A DNA stretch of 64,000 nt from Apium graveolens. Lineage: Eukaryota; Streptophyta; Magnoliopsida; Apiales; Apiaceae. The stretch lies in contig NC_133647.1 in NCBI RefSeq assembly GCF_009905375.1, forward strand, positions 45,566,506 through 45,630,505. The letters are read 5' to 3'. Position numbers and translations under genes: made by a program. The notes below the pieces were generated by a model. It had not been told where the DNA came from. It did not search any database and was given only the letters and a program-made list of their open reading frames with translations. Each line of letters begins with the position of its first letter. Within the stretch, counting starts at the first letter, position 1. This document shows, piece by piece, positions 36,001 to 48,128 of this stretch.

Positions 36001-37150
36001 TCATATATCCCTGATAAGGGTGTCTTATTCAATCATTCCCACCTCGATAGTATATGCCTAATTTCACAATAACATCTGTATACAAAATGAGGTTAATCAA
36101 AATGGCCTCCAAAAGATAACAACGGTTATCCGCTGTTCTTGCCTAATCTGGTAACGATAACAAGGATGTTCTGGAAGATATTGGTCGTGTTCAACGTGAA
36201 CTTCTTCTTAATAATTCCTTATTTACTTTTGTTGTTTATCTCAACAGTCACCTCAATGTTGGGATATCTTTCATATCTGGCGTCTCCATTTCTGGGTATC
36301 ATGCCACCGGTCTTACACTTCACCTTCTTGAAGGTCACTTCCTTCATCCAATTTTCTTAATTTCTTACTTTCTTGTCTCCTCAGTCTATCCGCGTCTCAT
36401 TATTTATCCTTCGAATTATCTCAACGTTTCCTCGAATCTTCCCAACTTACAGGGGATAAAATATATGTATCTCTTATGCCCTCAACCATTAATTTTAACT
36501 CATGGTGAATCACCCTCATCCTGACGATTACATACTCTTCTATTTCTATTTCTACGAGTCTTTAGGGTTTCCTCATACCCAACTCCCTTATCATTCCTCA
36601 AACTCTATTGCTGTTATATTCCTTTCTCTTATCATTATTTCATGAACCAACACAACATAAGCATTGATTTCAAACATCCCGTCATTCTGGATTCGTGTCT
36701 TCAGAACGAATCTTGACAACTTTTACATCTTAGATTCATAATTCATCATACTCGTCTGCCTTTGTTCTGGCTCTAAAGCTTTTACACTATCTCCTTATCT
36801 TTGGGAATTACTTTCCCGAAAACAATTGACTGAACTTAAAATCAGTTTATTATAATCTCTTGCTCCGTGCCTTCCTTGGCCTTTCACCAGCGGGTGGTCT
36901 CTCTCTTAGGAGGGTAAGTGACAAAAACAGTCTTTTGTGGTTCATCAATCATTTTAAATCTCAAATGATTCCTATATTTCCTTTAGCTAGGCTCTTGCCT
37001 CGGCTGGGTCAGCTTGTTCCTTGGAACTCTGAGAGCTTAGCGACTTAAAGGTCATGAAAGAATTTCCTACCGCATTGTTTCCTCAAGGTGGTGGTTGGGG
37101 ATAATAGTCTAAGTTCTTTTTAGACAGGTCCATGAATTGCCGTATAGGAG
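33083..37150 (-). pseudogene. Decayed chromovirus gag-pol
   Basis: No long frame remains, but family motifs appear in order on the minus strand. Gag: DLSKKNLDYYPQ near 37130, ADPAEARAW near 37000, DEPQKTVFVTYPPK near 36930. Reverse transcriptase pieces: TPLSGIYDLI near 36020 and the YxDD surroundings near 35700-35800, badly frameshifted. RNase H tail near 35300-35375. Integrase: FSYDNRSYVIIEMSPYE and GRQCRSPLC at about 33660-33740. The end of pol (RELESAMLREYPYSF) lies at 33120-33170. Stops and frameshifts are frequent throughout, although the LTRs are nearly identical, so the coding part was already dead when the element last moved. Confidence 0.7.
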
Positions 37151-38616
37151 TACCGTCTCGGGTCTCCTTTCCTTACTCGACTTTCTGTTTCCTTAGTATG
37201 AAATGTTTCATCCTTCTCCCATACTTGGGGTTATCTTATACGTTAAAATCCTCATTTTCCACTTCATTATGTTATGGGTTCCTTCTATCTTGATGACGTC
37301 CTCCCTGACTATCACATTCAGGGTTTGCCCTTAATCTTATTCCTTGAACTATGACTTTCATCTAAGATCTCATCTTTAAGCTCTTGAACATTTGGAACCC
37401 AAATTCTATAGGAATACCTCATTATTCCCTTATCATCTTTCTCGGTATTAATCTCATATCTATTTGTTGGCTCTCTGCCTTCATTCATCACTTTTTCTGG
37501 CACAATATGCTCTTTTCCGATAATTCAGTCTGTATTGCAATCTCAAACAGCTTTTCGGTACCGGCTCCGGTTACCTTCACTTCTATTTCTATTTTCTCAA
37601 AATCTCTTATAACTCTCCCAAGGACATTATCATCTTGAGTCTCTCCTTTCTACTAAGGGCATCAGCCACCACATCGGCTTTCCCCGAATGATAAAGAATC
37701 TCTCAATCATAATTCTTGATTAGCTCTAACCGCCTCCTCTGGCGTATGTTGAGCTCTCTCTACGGGAAAATGTACTAGAGCACTTATGGCTTAGGTAAAT
37801 CTCGCACTTCTCTCCATACAAGTAGTGCCTCCAATATTTAGGGCAAAAATATTGCCACGAGCCCAAGCTCATGGGTGGGGATATCGAATTTCATATTACC
37901 TTAATTGTCTTGACGTGTACGCGATTACCTTACCGTGCTGCATAAGCACGCACCCTAAGCCCTTGTGCGAAGCGTCACTACACTTCACAAAATCTCCTTT
38001 TCCATCCGGCAATGCCAGCATAGGGGCCGTCACCAACCTTTGCTTCAGTTCTTGAAAGTTGTTCTCGCATTTCTCTGTCCATTCGAACTTCTCAGTCTTA
38101 CGAGTAAGCCACGTTAAAGGGGGCTACTATCTTTACAAACTTGAACGAACCTCCGGTAGTGATCGACCAATCCTACCTCTGGTAGTCGACCTAACCATGG
38201 TCATCAATTCATCAGTGGTCCTTTATTCATTCTTTTCAGGATCCTCCATGGGATCCTCCTCAGCAACTATCCCTTCTAGGACAACATCCTCAACCGCTAT
38301 ATCCTCAATATCAACATTATCCGGTCCTGCATTAGGACGCTCCATCGGATCCACAATCTAATCTCCAATAAGTAATAAAACATCATCGCATTGTTGCTCC
38401 TCAACCTCAGGGTTCGGAGTCCCGCTACCATATACGATAACGAACTACGCTTCTATCATGATATTTATAAGGGTTCCCATAAGGGTTTTAACTGTCGGTG
38501 CTACGTTAGGTAGCCCGACTATGAACTTGGCAAGAGTTCTTATTATCTTAACGAACTTATTATCTTAACGTCACATCATCTCTGAGGTTTATAACGCTTA
38601 GCTCTGATACCATTTC
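37151..38616 (-). pseudogene. Second RT/RNase H/integrase fragment between gag start and gag body
   Basis: From the primer site at 38616: a short acidic gag start (about 38350-38200, TTRGRIGR visible), then a reverse transcriptase thumb and RNase H (FEWTEKCENNFQELKQRLV near 38090-38030, CSDASHKGLGCVLMQHGKV near 37980-37920), the RNase H tail near 37700 and the integrase start (RIWVPNVQELKDEILDESH, about 37410-37350). Gag body follows. The same arrangement is present at 22319-23885. The fragment repeats domains that also exist in their normal place at 33-35.4 kb. Confidence 0.8.
38601..38616 (-). promoter_or_regulatory. Primer binding site (tRNA-Met) of the young chromovirus
   Basis: On the minus strand GAAATGGTATCAGAGC follows the inner end of the 5' LTR, as at 23870-23885. 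Confidence 0.9.
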
Positions 38617-41600
38617 TGTAACACCCCCGAATCCGGGGTTGGGGATCCGGGCTGTCACGAGTTCCATTTCCCTTAATAACACCCAATCTTAATAAATAAT
38701 CAACTACTCTGTACTGTGACCCCACAATAAACACACACACCACAAGTTATAGTCTCAGAGATGAATATCCAAAAATAATCACAAGTCGCTTTATTCCACA
38801 ATTATATGCCAATACACCTTAAACAGGTTTCTGAATAAATTTACATTTCTTTGCCATTATTACAATTCATAATATACATAAGTCTGGTACATCAAAAGTT
38901 GAAAGCCTAGCCTATTGGTAGCTCCTACCTCAGCTACAGCGACATCAACGCCTATAGGAAACTGCGGAACCTTTCCTATCCGCTCGCGAATTGGGAGCTT
39001 GGTCCTGTTTATCTTGCTATCTGATATTGTGTGAAAAAAGAAGAAAGCAAGGGTGAGCAGCAAGCCCACCAAAATAATATGTATAATAATTTACAATATA
39101 TGAGCCTTCTCATAGTACTCATGAAAGTCTTGGTCAAAAGAAATGAACCAAGTTAGATATCTTAATACGATGAAGTCGTAAAATATTCAGTATATATACA
39201 TATATACTTTTCAAAATCTTGGAAGTCCTCTTCCATGCATAATATACACAGAGTTCCATTTTATAACTGTATAAAAATATCGTTGCAAGGTGATCTCATA
39301 TATCTAACCTTGTCTCAATGTTTTTCTGAAAATCTTTGACATGCACAAGATAATCATTTACTAGATATAAGTTTAAAAGATGAAGTTACAAGATACTCCA
39401 ATATACTTATATCTTTTCCAAATACTACTTGAACTACCACCGTTCAAGTTATAATTAGTTTCAAAAGTTCATCACATAGATGAGACTACAAGACCAGATT
39501 TGAATAGATTAAATCTTTGAAATATCATTATAAATAATGAAGTTATGATATACTTCATTTGATGCAAACATCATTTTGAAAACTTGACCCTGCCAACACT
39601 CAACAATCGCCCAACCGTAGCCTTTCTATCGAAGTGCTCTGGGTAGTGTTGCAGAAATATCCAATTGGATGATGAACTCATTACGGGAGTTTGCCGCGCC
39701 AGGAAGACCACTTACGATGATCAGTCGTAGTAGTGCAACCCCACCATTTTCTACATGTAGAGGAGAACCTGTCGGATTTACTTGTCAACCGAACACTGAA
39801 GTCCTAAGGAATGGACCGCCTTAGCGGAACTTCCAGGCCAATTGGGCCAATATAATAAGGCTGGGCCGGCGCCACTCGACCACTTACGCCACTCCTAGTT
39901 CAGATGAAATCCATGACTCTGAAACGTAAAGCTCGTTCCCCCTTTCCCCAAGTAGAAACTTGTTGATACGGCTCCACCAAGAAGTCGTATCTAGTTGGAA
40001 AGGAGAACTCACCGATATTTCCCAGGCGATGCCTGTTAATGGATTAACTTGTTCCAAGAATTTTACTTCCCGAGTGTTGGATAAGTAATCGATTCATTTA
40101 ACAAAACAGCAACCTTGTTGCGAATATAAAACACACCACAGAGCCGGATCCCTCAGGTTTTGAGCGAGTATTTAAATCCCCTTCGAAAGGAGGATCTTAA
40201 ATATAAAAATGAGTTTTGGGATCCGCTCTAACTTTTAAAAATCATTTTGAAGACTCGCAAAACATTTTTAAGAATGTTTGGAGTGATGCTGATTTAACAA
40301 AATAAATCAGTCCCAATATATTAGAAAATATCTGAATATTATTATTTAAATAATATTTCCATAAAGAATAATCTTTATAAAAATAATTGAAGTAGAAGTT
40401 TTGAAACTTATACTTGAAATGAATATAAAATATCCAAAGATATACCTATACGAAAGTACTATCTTTATTTGAATAATCAAAAGTGAGTTTGATTATCGAC
40501 ACCTTATTCTTTAATAAAATAAAGAATATATCTCAGCAAATTATCGGAGTCATAGATCCTCAAATGAATATTCAAATAATATTCAATAAATAAAATAAGC
40601 TGAGTCATAAGCCCTCGAATGAATATTCGAAATAATATTCAATAAATAAATAAGCTGAGTCATAAGCCCTCGAATGAATATTCGAAATAATATTCATTAA
40701 ATAATAAGCTGAGTCATAATACCTCGAATGAATATTATAAATAATATTCATTAAATAAAATAAAGGAGTCATACATCCTCAAATGAATATCCAAGTAATA
40801 TTCAATAAATAATATAAAGGAGTCATAAGTCCTCGAATGAATATTCAAGATAATATTCATTAATAAAATAAAGTTATCGAATAAACCTTATTCGATTAAT
40901 AGTTTTGAAAACTATAACCATATATATATAAATATATATATAAAATCTACTCGGGATCCTCGACTCCCGGGTTTAGAAAATGTTTTCACCTTTGGGTCCC
41001 TATACTAAGGGTATATGCAAATTACCGCTATTCTCTAGCATAGGTATTATCAACTGAACCAACAGATATATATATGGCAAGAATACGAAACAGACATGCA
41101 TATATATACCATATCAGCATGCTTCAATATATCGCAAAATTTGCTAATTAACCAACATGCATCTATCACAAGATAATGCATATACATATATACATCACAA
41201 CAACAGTATAACGGGTAGAAAACTTTCCTGAGCGACTGGGGGTTACGAATGGCTCGGGACGAGTCTGGTAACCTATAAGCAACAAGTAAGTTGGAATTAA
41301 ACCAAAGTCACTTGTAAATCTATACTCTAACCAACTCAGACTCTAACGCTCGTTTTGCGCTTAACGATTTAATTAAGTCGCTCGAGTACCCTCGGCTCCA
41401 CCATTGTTAATAATTTACACATTACGAGTTTTAAGGCGATTCTTTCGCGAGTGTCTTATTAACTGCCTAACACACTCTACATAAATGTTTCATGCTCCAA
41501 TTAGTCATTTAAGGGCCTTAACCAAGGTTTCAAAGTAAGGCGAGGGGTAAAGGTTCGTTCACGAAACACCGTTACTTAAAACGGTCGTTTCTCCTAAACC

Positions 41601-42841
41601 GTACATCGGATTCAAGCAAACCACATATCAAAACGAAGCTTGAAACATAACCTATCTAAGCATGGAAGTGGTTAGTTTATAGAAGTGGGTGTTCGGGTCC
41701 AACAGTTAATCACAAAACAGTTTATAGAAAATCGGGCATTACGACGGCTATAACCTAACGATTTCCAAAGTTTAAACTACACCAAATCATCACCAATTCA
41801 ACAACAATCCAACATCCATCAACATCAAACTAAACCCATTCATCTAAGCACTATTATCATCCAAACAAACCAAACTTAAAACTAAGGGTTCAAGAGTTTA
41901 TACCTTCCTTGGAGAGTGGGTAGTCACTAACAAGCCTCTAGGAACCTTGATCTATGCTTAATCAACCTTAAGCTTTCATGAAAATCAAGAAAATCAAAGT
42001 AAGTTACTATTCACTACTATTCATCATCATCTTTGATGAGTGGATTAGCTATGCAAACCATGGAATCTTGATCTTAAACTCATGGTATAACTAAGTTATG
42101 AAATATAGGATCCAAGGAAACAAACCTTGTAATTTTCCATGGCCTAGAACTTGAGTTTTGAAAATCTATTTCTTCATTTCTTGAAAAGGCCGAATGGAAG
42201 AAGAAAGAAATGGGGGAGAGCTTTTGCTTGCTTGTCTTGCCTTGATATTTGTGCAAAGAATGCATGGTTGTGGTTAATTATTGGCTAAATATCTTGTTTT
42301 CACTTGCTTATGTCATTGCTTGCATCACTACTTTGCCACATGTCTCATTCTTGTGGTGTGATGATGTCACCTTGCTTCTAACCACATGTTTTAGCTTATA
42401 TTAGAAGCTTCCTTCTCATGTTACTTGCATGTGCTTGCCCCTTGGACGTTTATTTGTTTTACGGTTCGCTTAACTCTCTTTCTCGTTGATCGTTTGAGGG
42501 ATCATACCCGGGATCTTATTACTTGGGTTCCCTTAACCTTTCTCAATACATTATATTCCTTTTTATAATCCTCTCTTATAATCCTTGAATTTAAATCCCT
42601 TTAATCATGTTACCTTATACTCAATTCTTTCGGTATCTGGTGGATTTTCGAGAAAAATCAAAGTGTTCGGAATTGGATTCTGACGATCTTTACATACACT
42701 TATTTACTTTATGGAATACTAATACGATCTTAGAATATCCATAACAGAACCCCTACATAGTGTGGCATGAAAAGTTTTCTCATTCAGCAAAAACACTATT
42801 CATAAGGATTTCAAAAATTTCCAAAAATTGGGGTTATTACA
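38617..42841 (-). repeat. 5' LTR of the young chromovirus (4225 bp)
   Basis: Aligned with 28847-33069 along its full length. It contains about six 55-bp palindromic units at 40540-40865. Followed by the CATTG duplication. Confidence 0.95.
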
Positions 42842-42846
42842 CATTG

Positions 42847-43744
42847 TCTACAATCCTTGCTTTAAGCCTAGTTCGGCATTACTCTTTCATATTATCCAAT
42901 ATCCTTGCTTGAACACCTTGTCAAAGTTCTTGTATATGGAAACTTTTCAATTACCCTAATAAAGTAAAGTCTAGTGGATCATGGCCATGGCATTTTGTGA
43001 CATATTTCCAGTGTTCAAATTTGATCTATATTCCCTTGATAAAAATGTTTACTGTTTAAGAGATTTTATTATCAATCGGCATCGGTTTTGAAATGATTAA
43101 AATGTGGATTTTCAATCCCAAAGGGGGATAAATGTTTTCTTGAATAGTGGATCTAGAATGAGACGCGAGTCCTTTCCACATTTATATTGTAGGCTTAAAA
43201 GTTGCCTAGGGATCCCATTAATATTTTAGAACCCAGCGAGGTTCGGGATTACTTCACGGCTGATCACTGACTGTAATTCGTAGCGTCATAAAATGATTTT
43301 GTTTAAGTTATGATTTTGAAAATGTTTTGATTCAAGCAAATGATGCCATCACCCAAAGTTTTATCTCTTGTTATTATTGGTTATGTCCTCATAATGTCAT
43401 TCTTTTATATGTATCTCTCGATTCATGTTTTTGTATCATATATTTTAGCACTTGTTGAGCATTTGGCTCACTCCTTGCTTTACCCTGATATTACAGCTAG
43501 CAGCTATGGTTAGGTTCAAGCAGACAACACGTAAGACCTGTGACGCCGATGCGTATGTCCGAGCTCAGGTAGAATAAGAGATAGTTTTATGTGAGGACTC
43601 GATATTAAAAATCAGTTGTAATAGATGGTAGTGTTGGGCTGTTCCAAACCCTAAACTATAAGATCTTGGATTCGGTTATGTTTACTTTCTTTTAAATATT
43701 GTAATAGTTATATTGATTTTGTTTGTTAAGTTAGGGGTGTGACA
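42847..43744. other. Right part of the solo LTR of unknown family
   Basis: Continuation of 25886-28846 after the nested chromovirus. It has no coding frame. It ends GGGGTGTGACA followed by GTTTA. Confidence 0.75.
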
Positions 43745-43749
43745 GTTTA

Positions 43750-44086
43750 TATAGTACACAGTTACAAGATAACTTCTAATTGATATGGAATATAATTCTG
43801 TCTCCTAAAATATATCAATCAGATATCTTCTACAAGTCTTCCAGTCTTCTAACTCTTTCCATGTATATCTTCTTTTGTTTTAGTCTCGATCTTCTACTGT
43901 AAATCAGCTTCCTTCCTTATATGAAAGTCTTTCCGCACTTAAGTTGTGATATGACCTTAAGTTCTGATATTAAGTTCTGACTTCCAGTAAGTCCTGATTT
44001 TAGTAAGTTCTTATATGTCCTATTTGTTAAGATCTGAAAACTAAACATGAATCATATTAGACATGACATCTCAAATATATCTAACA
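43750..44086 (-). repeat. 3' LTR of copia 2, second part
   Basis: Resumes with TATAGTACACAG and ends CTAACA, aligning with 54132-54468. With 25656-25885 it adds up to 567 bp, exactly the length of the right LTR. Confidence 0.92.
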
Positions 44087-44100
44087 ATCTCCCCCAACTT
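44087..44100 (-). promoter_or_regulatory. Polypurine tract of copia 2
   Basis: On the minus strand AAGTTGGGGGAGAT is directly followed by the LTR start TGTTAGA. This is the usual copia arrangement. Confidence 0.88.
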
Positions 44101-44350
44101 GTAAATTAAGCAAAATATACAAGTTAATAGATTTGATGATGTCAAAAATATTTCAGTACAAATGCAAATAAGAGTTTAACTAGATAACTAACTACAACTT
44201 ACAGTCCTTGTAGCTTTTACCAATCTCACTTAGTCAATCTGAATCCATAATGATTCTTGACAAAGCTTGATATCAGCTTTTCTTTTTAATCCTCAAGACT
44301 TGAGATATTGTAGTCTTGACTTGCTTTATCTCTTCGTCTTGACTTCCAAT

Positions 44351-46100
44351 CTAATAGATTGCAGTCCTTAAAGCACAGATATGGTTTCTTTCTAAACCAT
44401 CATTCAGTCTTATTACCCTAGGATGAGAAGAATCTTCATTGTAGCACAAACATTTCTCATTCAATATCACTTCAAGCTTAGCAGAATTCTTCTTCATTGG
44501 AATTTCACTTCCATCATTTTCAACAATACTAGGAATGAATTCTGTAACTCTTGAACCGGAAATTCTTGCTTTATCTCTGATGGTCTTCAATATGAAGTTT
44601 GACCATCTCCTGGTAATATCAGACTTTACCTCTAAAAGGTAATGAAAAAATTGAAGTTCTTTCAGAGTTTTGTTTCGTATATCTGATTCTGACATTTGAT
44701 ATGTCCTTCCATCTTTAAGAAATAGAATCAGATTTTCCTTGACATTGTGCTTGTCATGAGCATCCAATACCACTTGAACAAAGATAACCTTATCAAGATG
44801 TTTCTGTATAACATCTTCAAGCGCTCTGTCAGTCAATATAAATGGATCTCTAGTAGCAACTTCAAATCCTATTTTTATCTTAGCTTCATCAGAACCTATT
44901 CCAGCCCTGTCTCTTGGTTCTCTAGCATTTAACCCAATAGTCATGAAAGTAGACAGCAATTGGCTTTTATTTGGATCTGATGGTTTGACATTTTTCCACA
45001 GAAGTTTCTTTTTATCGGCTACTTCCATTTTGTTTAAATCAACTTGAGCACTGTTAGAGGTTGACTTGATGACTTTATCAGAACTTGCTGTTTCTGTTAT
45101 AGATTGCACTTCTTCACTCTGAACAACTTGAGCCTTGTCAGAGGTTGTCTTTGATTCTTTAGAAATCTTCTTTCTTTTCAGAGTTTGAACATCTTCATCT
45201 TCAGCAAGAATATCATCAGTAACTTGAACCATTTTACACACTGGCTTTATCAGAATTTGAGGAATTTTCATCTCCAGTGACTTGATTGGTTCATCAACTT
45301 TTCTTTTCCCTTTGTCATTGGGATCAATCTCAATATGTGATCTAGTCTTGGGCTTTGATGCCTCAGTATTTGACTTCTCCTTGATCATAATGCCTTTTAC
45401 CTTAGGCCTTGGAGGTTTCTTTGCAACAGAAGCTTTTGGCTTTAGATTTTTCTTTTCAGCTTTAAATCTAGCTTCTTCCTCCTTGAGATTTTCTAAATCC
45501 ATTCCTGGATTATGCTTCAGAAATAATCTTCTAGCAATTTCCTCATCAAGTGTATGAATCTTGGGATCCTTGTAGTAGACTGTAGTCTGCTTCCCCTTGA
45601 GCTTCAGAGTTTTCATGAACTTTTGAGAATCTTGACTGTTACCTTGTATTAGAACATCAGGCTTTGTCATCAGATTTTGCTCATCAGAACTTGATATTAG
45701 ATTTTCAGTTTCAGTACTTGCTATCAGATTTTGAGTTTGAGCAGCTTTAGAACTTGTCTTCTTTTGAATAGAAGATTTGCTTGCATCAGTAATTAGTTTC
45801 TTTGAAGAAACCTTGCTGCTCTGCTCTTTTCCCTGAACTTGACCTTTACCCTTGCTAGGGTTTCCCTGGTCATCAGCTTCATCATCTTTCTTCTTCAGTA
45901 TTTGATCATTAGAGCATTTGGACTTAACTATCTTCTCCCCCTTTTTGGCATCATCTGATAATAGGAGTGAGAGAAAAAGTTCCACTGAAGATTGAATATC
46001 ATTCAGTTGAGCCTATTGAGAAGCTTGATTTTCCAGAACCTCAGAAATTTGGGCCTGTTGCTTCTCTTGAGTTTTCTCAATTGCTTCTACCTTTTCAAGT
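44351..46100 (-). pseudogene. Extra reading frame downstream of copia 2 pol (544 open codons)
   Basis: An open frame from 45985 to 44351 has no ATG. Coding-like sequence reaches back to about 46100 (EKTQEKQQAQISEVLENQ) across a TAG at 46013-46015. The N-terminal half is very rich in Lys, Ser and Gln; the C-terminal third (about 44930-44400) has a more globular composition (EDVIQKHLDKVIFVQVVLDA). I see no signal peptide, membrane segment or known catalytic motif, so 'env-like' would be a label without support. SIRE-type elements are known to carry extra frames here. It is in the same sense as gag-pol. Confidence 0.65.
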
Positions 46101-46382
46101 GTAACTCAGGATATGTCTATTCAAATTCAACATTTGTTTGTCAAATCAGCACAAATTATTAGTAACCACAATTTTAATCAAAACATTCATCAAGAAATAC
46201 AGTTCAAGTAGATGAAGTAAAGATTAACAGGTTTCAATGAGAACAGTCACATGCACATAATACGAGATAAACAAAGACTAAATCTTGCAATCAAAAGAAA
46301 TTTCATTAAAATATCAAAAAAGTACATTTTATGAAATTTATAGATTACATGCAAAAGATTACAAGATAATCCTAGTCTAAGA

Positions 46383-46649
46383 TTAGTTCCTCTGGCTGCT
46401 AACAACTAGCACTGCAAGACGGATGATCTGTTCTTGCTGAAGAAGAGCCTCTCTCCGTTCTTCTTCCAAGCGATCAAGATGGAGTTGATAGTCCATATCA
46501 AAGGATAAGAGATTTGTCTGAACCTCTTGTAGAACCAAGTTCCATGTCTGATCAGGAATGGCCGTGACATGCCATTCCTGTTCCCAGTCACCACAACTGA
46601 ACTCAACGTTGAAGTTTTCATAGTTCATAAACATGTTTACAAGAACCAT
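46383..46649 (-). CDS. Small intact reading frame (88 codons) downstream of copia 2 pol
   Basis: Starts at ATG 46649 and ends at 46383. Upstream on the same strand lies a CT-rich leader (about 46655-46700) and, about 90 bases before the ATG, a TATA-like CTATTTAAC (near 46740). The protein ends with a charged helix (LDRLEEERREALLQQEQIIR). I do not recognise a family. It lies about 280 bases before the larger extra frame and in the same direction, so the two may be exons or parts of one extra gene. It is intact while pol is broken, but short enough for that to be chance. Confidence 0.45.
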   Translation of the reverse strand: MVLVNMFMNYENFNVEFSCGDWEQEWHVTAIPDQTWNLVLQEVQTNLLSFDMDYQLHLDRLEEERREALLQQEQIIRLAVLVVSSQRN

Positions 46650-48128
46650 TTTTATGAAGGAAGAAAATGGTGAGAATTAAAAGAGAGAGAATGATTTTGT
46701 GTGAGAATAGAAGAAGATATGTCTGAGATGAAATATCGGTTAAATAGCCAGTGGAATATCAGGGGACCAGAGGACTGATTAATGATGAAGTGTAGAGTTA
46801 ACTTAATGAGCGTCTCCCTAGACCGATGTGTAATAATTTAGGCAATATATGAACAATCAATAGTTAAAGCAGGAGTTAATGGGCACGGGAAATGAGTAAT
46901 AATTACTGTGCGTATGCAGTTTTTCATGACAAACATATTTACCACTAACCCAAATGATTATGACTGTTTTATCTCACCTAATTATATTGATTAAATATGA
47001 CCATTTCAGTATTTACCACAAATAAGTCAAGTAAAGAATAATGCCACATAAGCATCAGAGTGTTTATCAGGATTTAATATCAGAACTTGAATTTTATCAA
47101 AATTTTAGCAGTCATCAGAATATGACTTCTTAACTGAAAAAGTGAATGTTTGTATCTGTGATTCTTTATACAAATACTAACTTGTTTCTTCAGAGTTTAA
47201 TCATCAGAACTTCCATCAGAACTTGTCCTCAGAATTTATGTAAACAACACTTAACTGTTTGTCAAAAACAACTTAATCACCACAATAATTTTCATTATTC
47301 ATATGGAGTGAGAGTGTGTGCATTAGCAGAATATCAGATAAAGATTAAAGTCGGATACACTTCAGTACATCTTAGAAATAAGGTATAACTAAGAAAAGTG
47401 CTTAAAATCTGTCATTTATAATGAAGTCTACTATAGGATAAATTTGTGCATGAGTCCACCTCAACTATTTGTGCTCATTTTATGCATCTTTTGGAATTCT
47501 TTTTCACAGTGGCTTCTCAGTGTAAATGAGTCACAACTGCTATAAGAATTTATTCTATTATCAGAGTATTTCTCCAGTAATCAGAGAATGTGAAAAGTCA
47601 CCAAGAAAATTTATTTGCTTTTCTAATGCATATAACTTAATACCGGCAATGCACTTGGGTCTTCCCTTCCACATCTTTACTCTAGATCTCAAAGGAGACC
47701 TGACTTTAATTTTCTTTTCTTTTCTTTTGATAAGGGAGGCTTATCAGTATTTAGTTCATCCTTAAGATTTACTGACATGAGAATTTGATAAATAAGAAGC
47801 AAGAATCTAGTTTGTGACTTAGTAATAAGATACACAAAGTAAATTTGACTAAGCTCAAAATCAGAATTTGCTTGTGTTAATGAATTTTCACATAAATAGT
47901 TAATTCAAACATGGGATTTCTAGTATGTTAAAGACTACTAGGTCAGCATCTAGCACAATAATCCTCATTGGATTGAATAGTCACAGAACATTCAAATCAC
48001 TATCAGAGTATATAAATCCACATCAGATAACAATCAGCATTTAATGTATTTCAATTTAAGTATAGATTATATGAAGATAAGACAATCTGTAAACAATGAT
48101 CATAAAGTCTGATGCATGAGAGCAAAAA
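46650..48128 (-). other. Noncoding stretch between RNase H and the extra frames of copia 2
   Basis: AT-rich, without a conserved frame on either strand. Several copies of TCAGAACTT and close variants occur here (for example 47079-47087 and about 47211-47224). The end near the 88-codon frame looks like a promoter and leader. Confidence 0.6.

Larger units (their letters stand above)
28847..42841 (-). mobile_element. Young chromovirus (Del/Tekay-like) with two 4.2-kb LTRs, defective
   Basis: Two nearly identical LTRs (28847-33069 and 38617-42841) enclose 5547 bp. About 25 differences were counted by eye, near 0.6%, so it is the youngest datable insertion here. On the minus strand: tRNA-Met primer site at 38616, a gag interrupted by a pol fragment, decayed protease and RT, RNase H, integrase, and a polypurine tract at 33070-33082. 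The very long LTRs, the tRNA-Met primer and the gag/integrase motifs suggest Tekay; a chromodomain is not clearly visible. No frame is intact, so another copy must have supplied the proteins for its transposition. Confidence 0.92.
25886..43744. mobile_element. Solo LTR of an unidentified gypsy-like family, 3859 bp once its insert is removed
   Basis: Ends TGTTACGACC and GGGGTGTGACA form a short imperfect inverted repeat. GTTTA flanks both sides (25881-25885 and 43745-43749). It consists of 25886-28846 and 42847-43744; the rest is a nested chromovirus. I see no primer site, polypurine tract or pol sequence, so a solo LTR is the best explanation. A CT-rich stretch at 26400-26640 could be a transcribed leader. 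The frame at 26370-26687 lies in that stretch and is unlikely to be a gene. Confidence 0.75.

Noticed and set aside
44351..45985. Calling the 544-codon frame an envelope gene
   Set aside because: No signal peptide, membrane anchor or cleavage motif is visible. Position alone is not enough.
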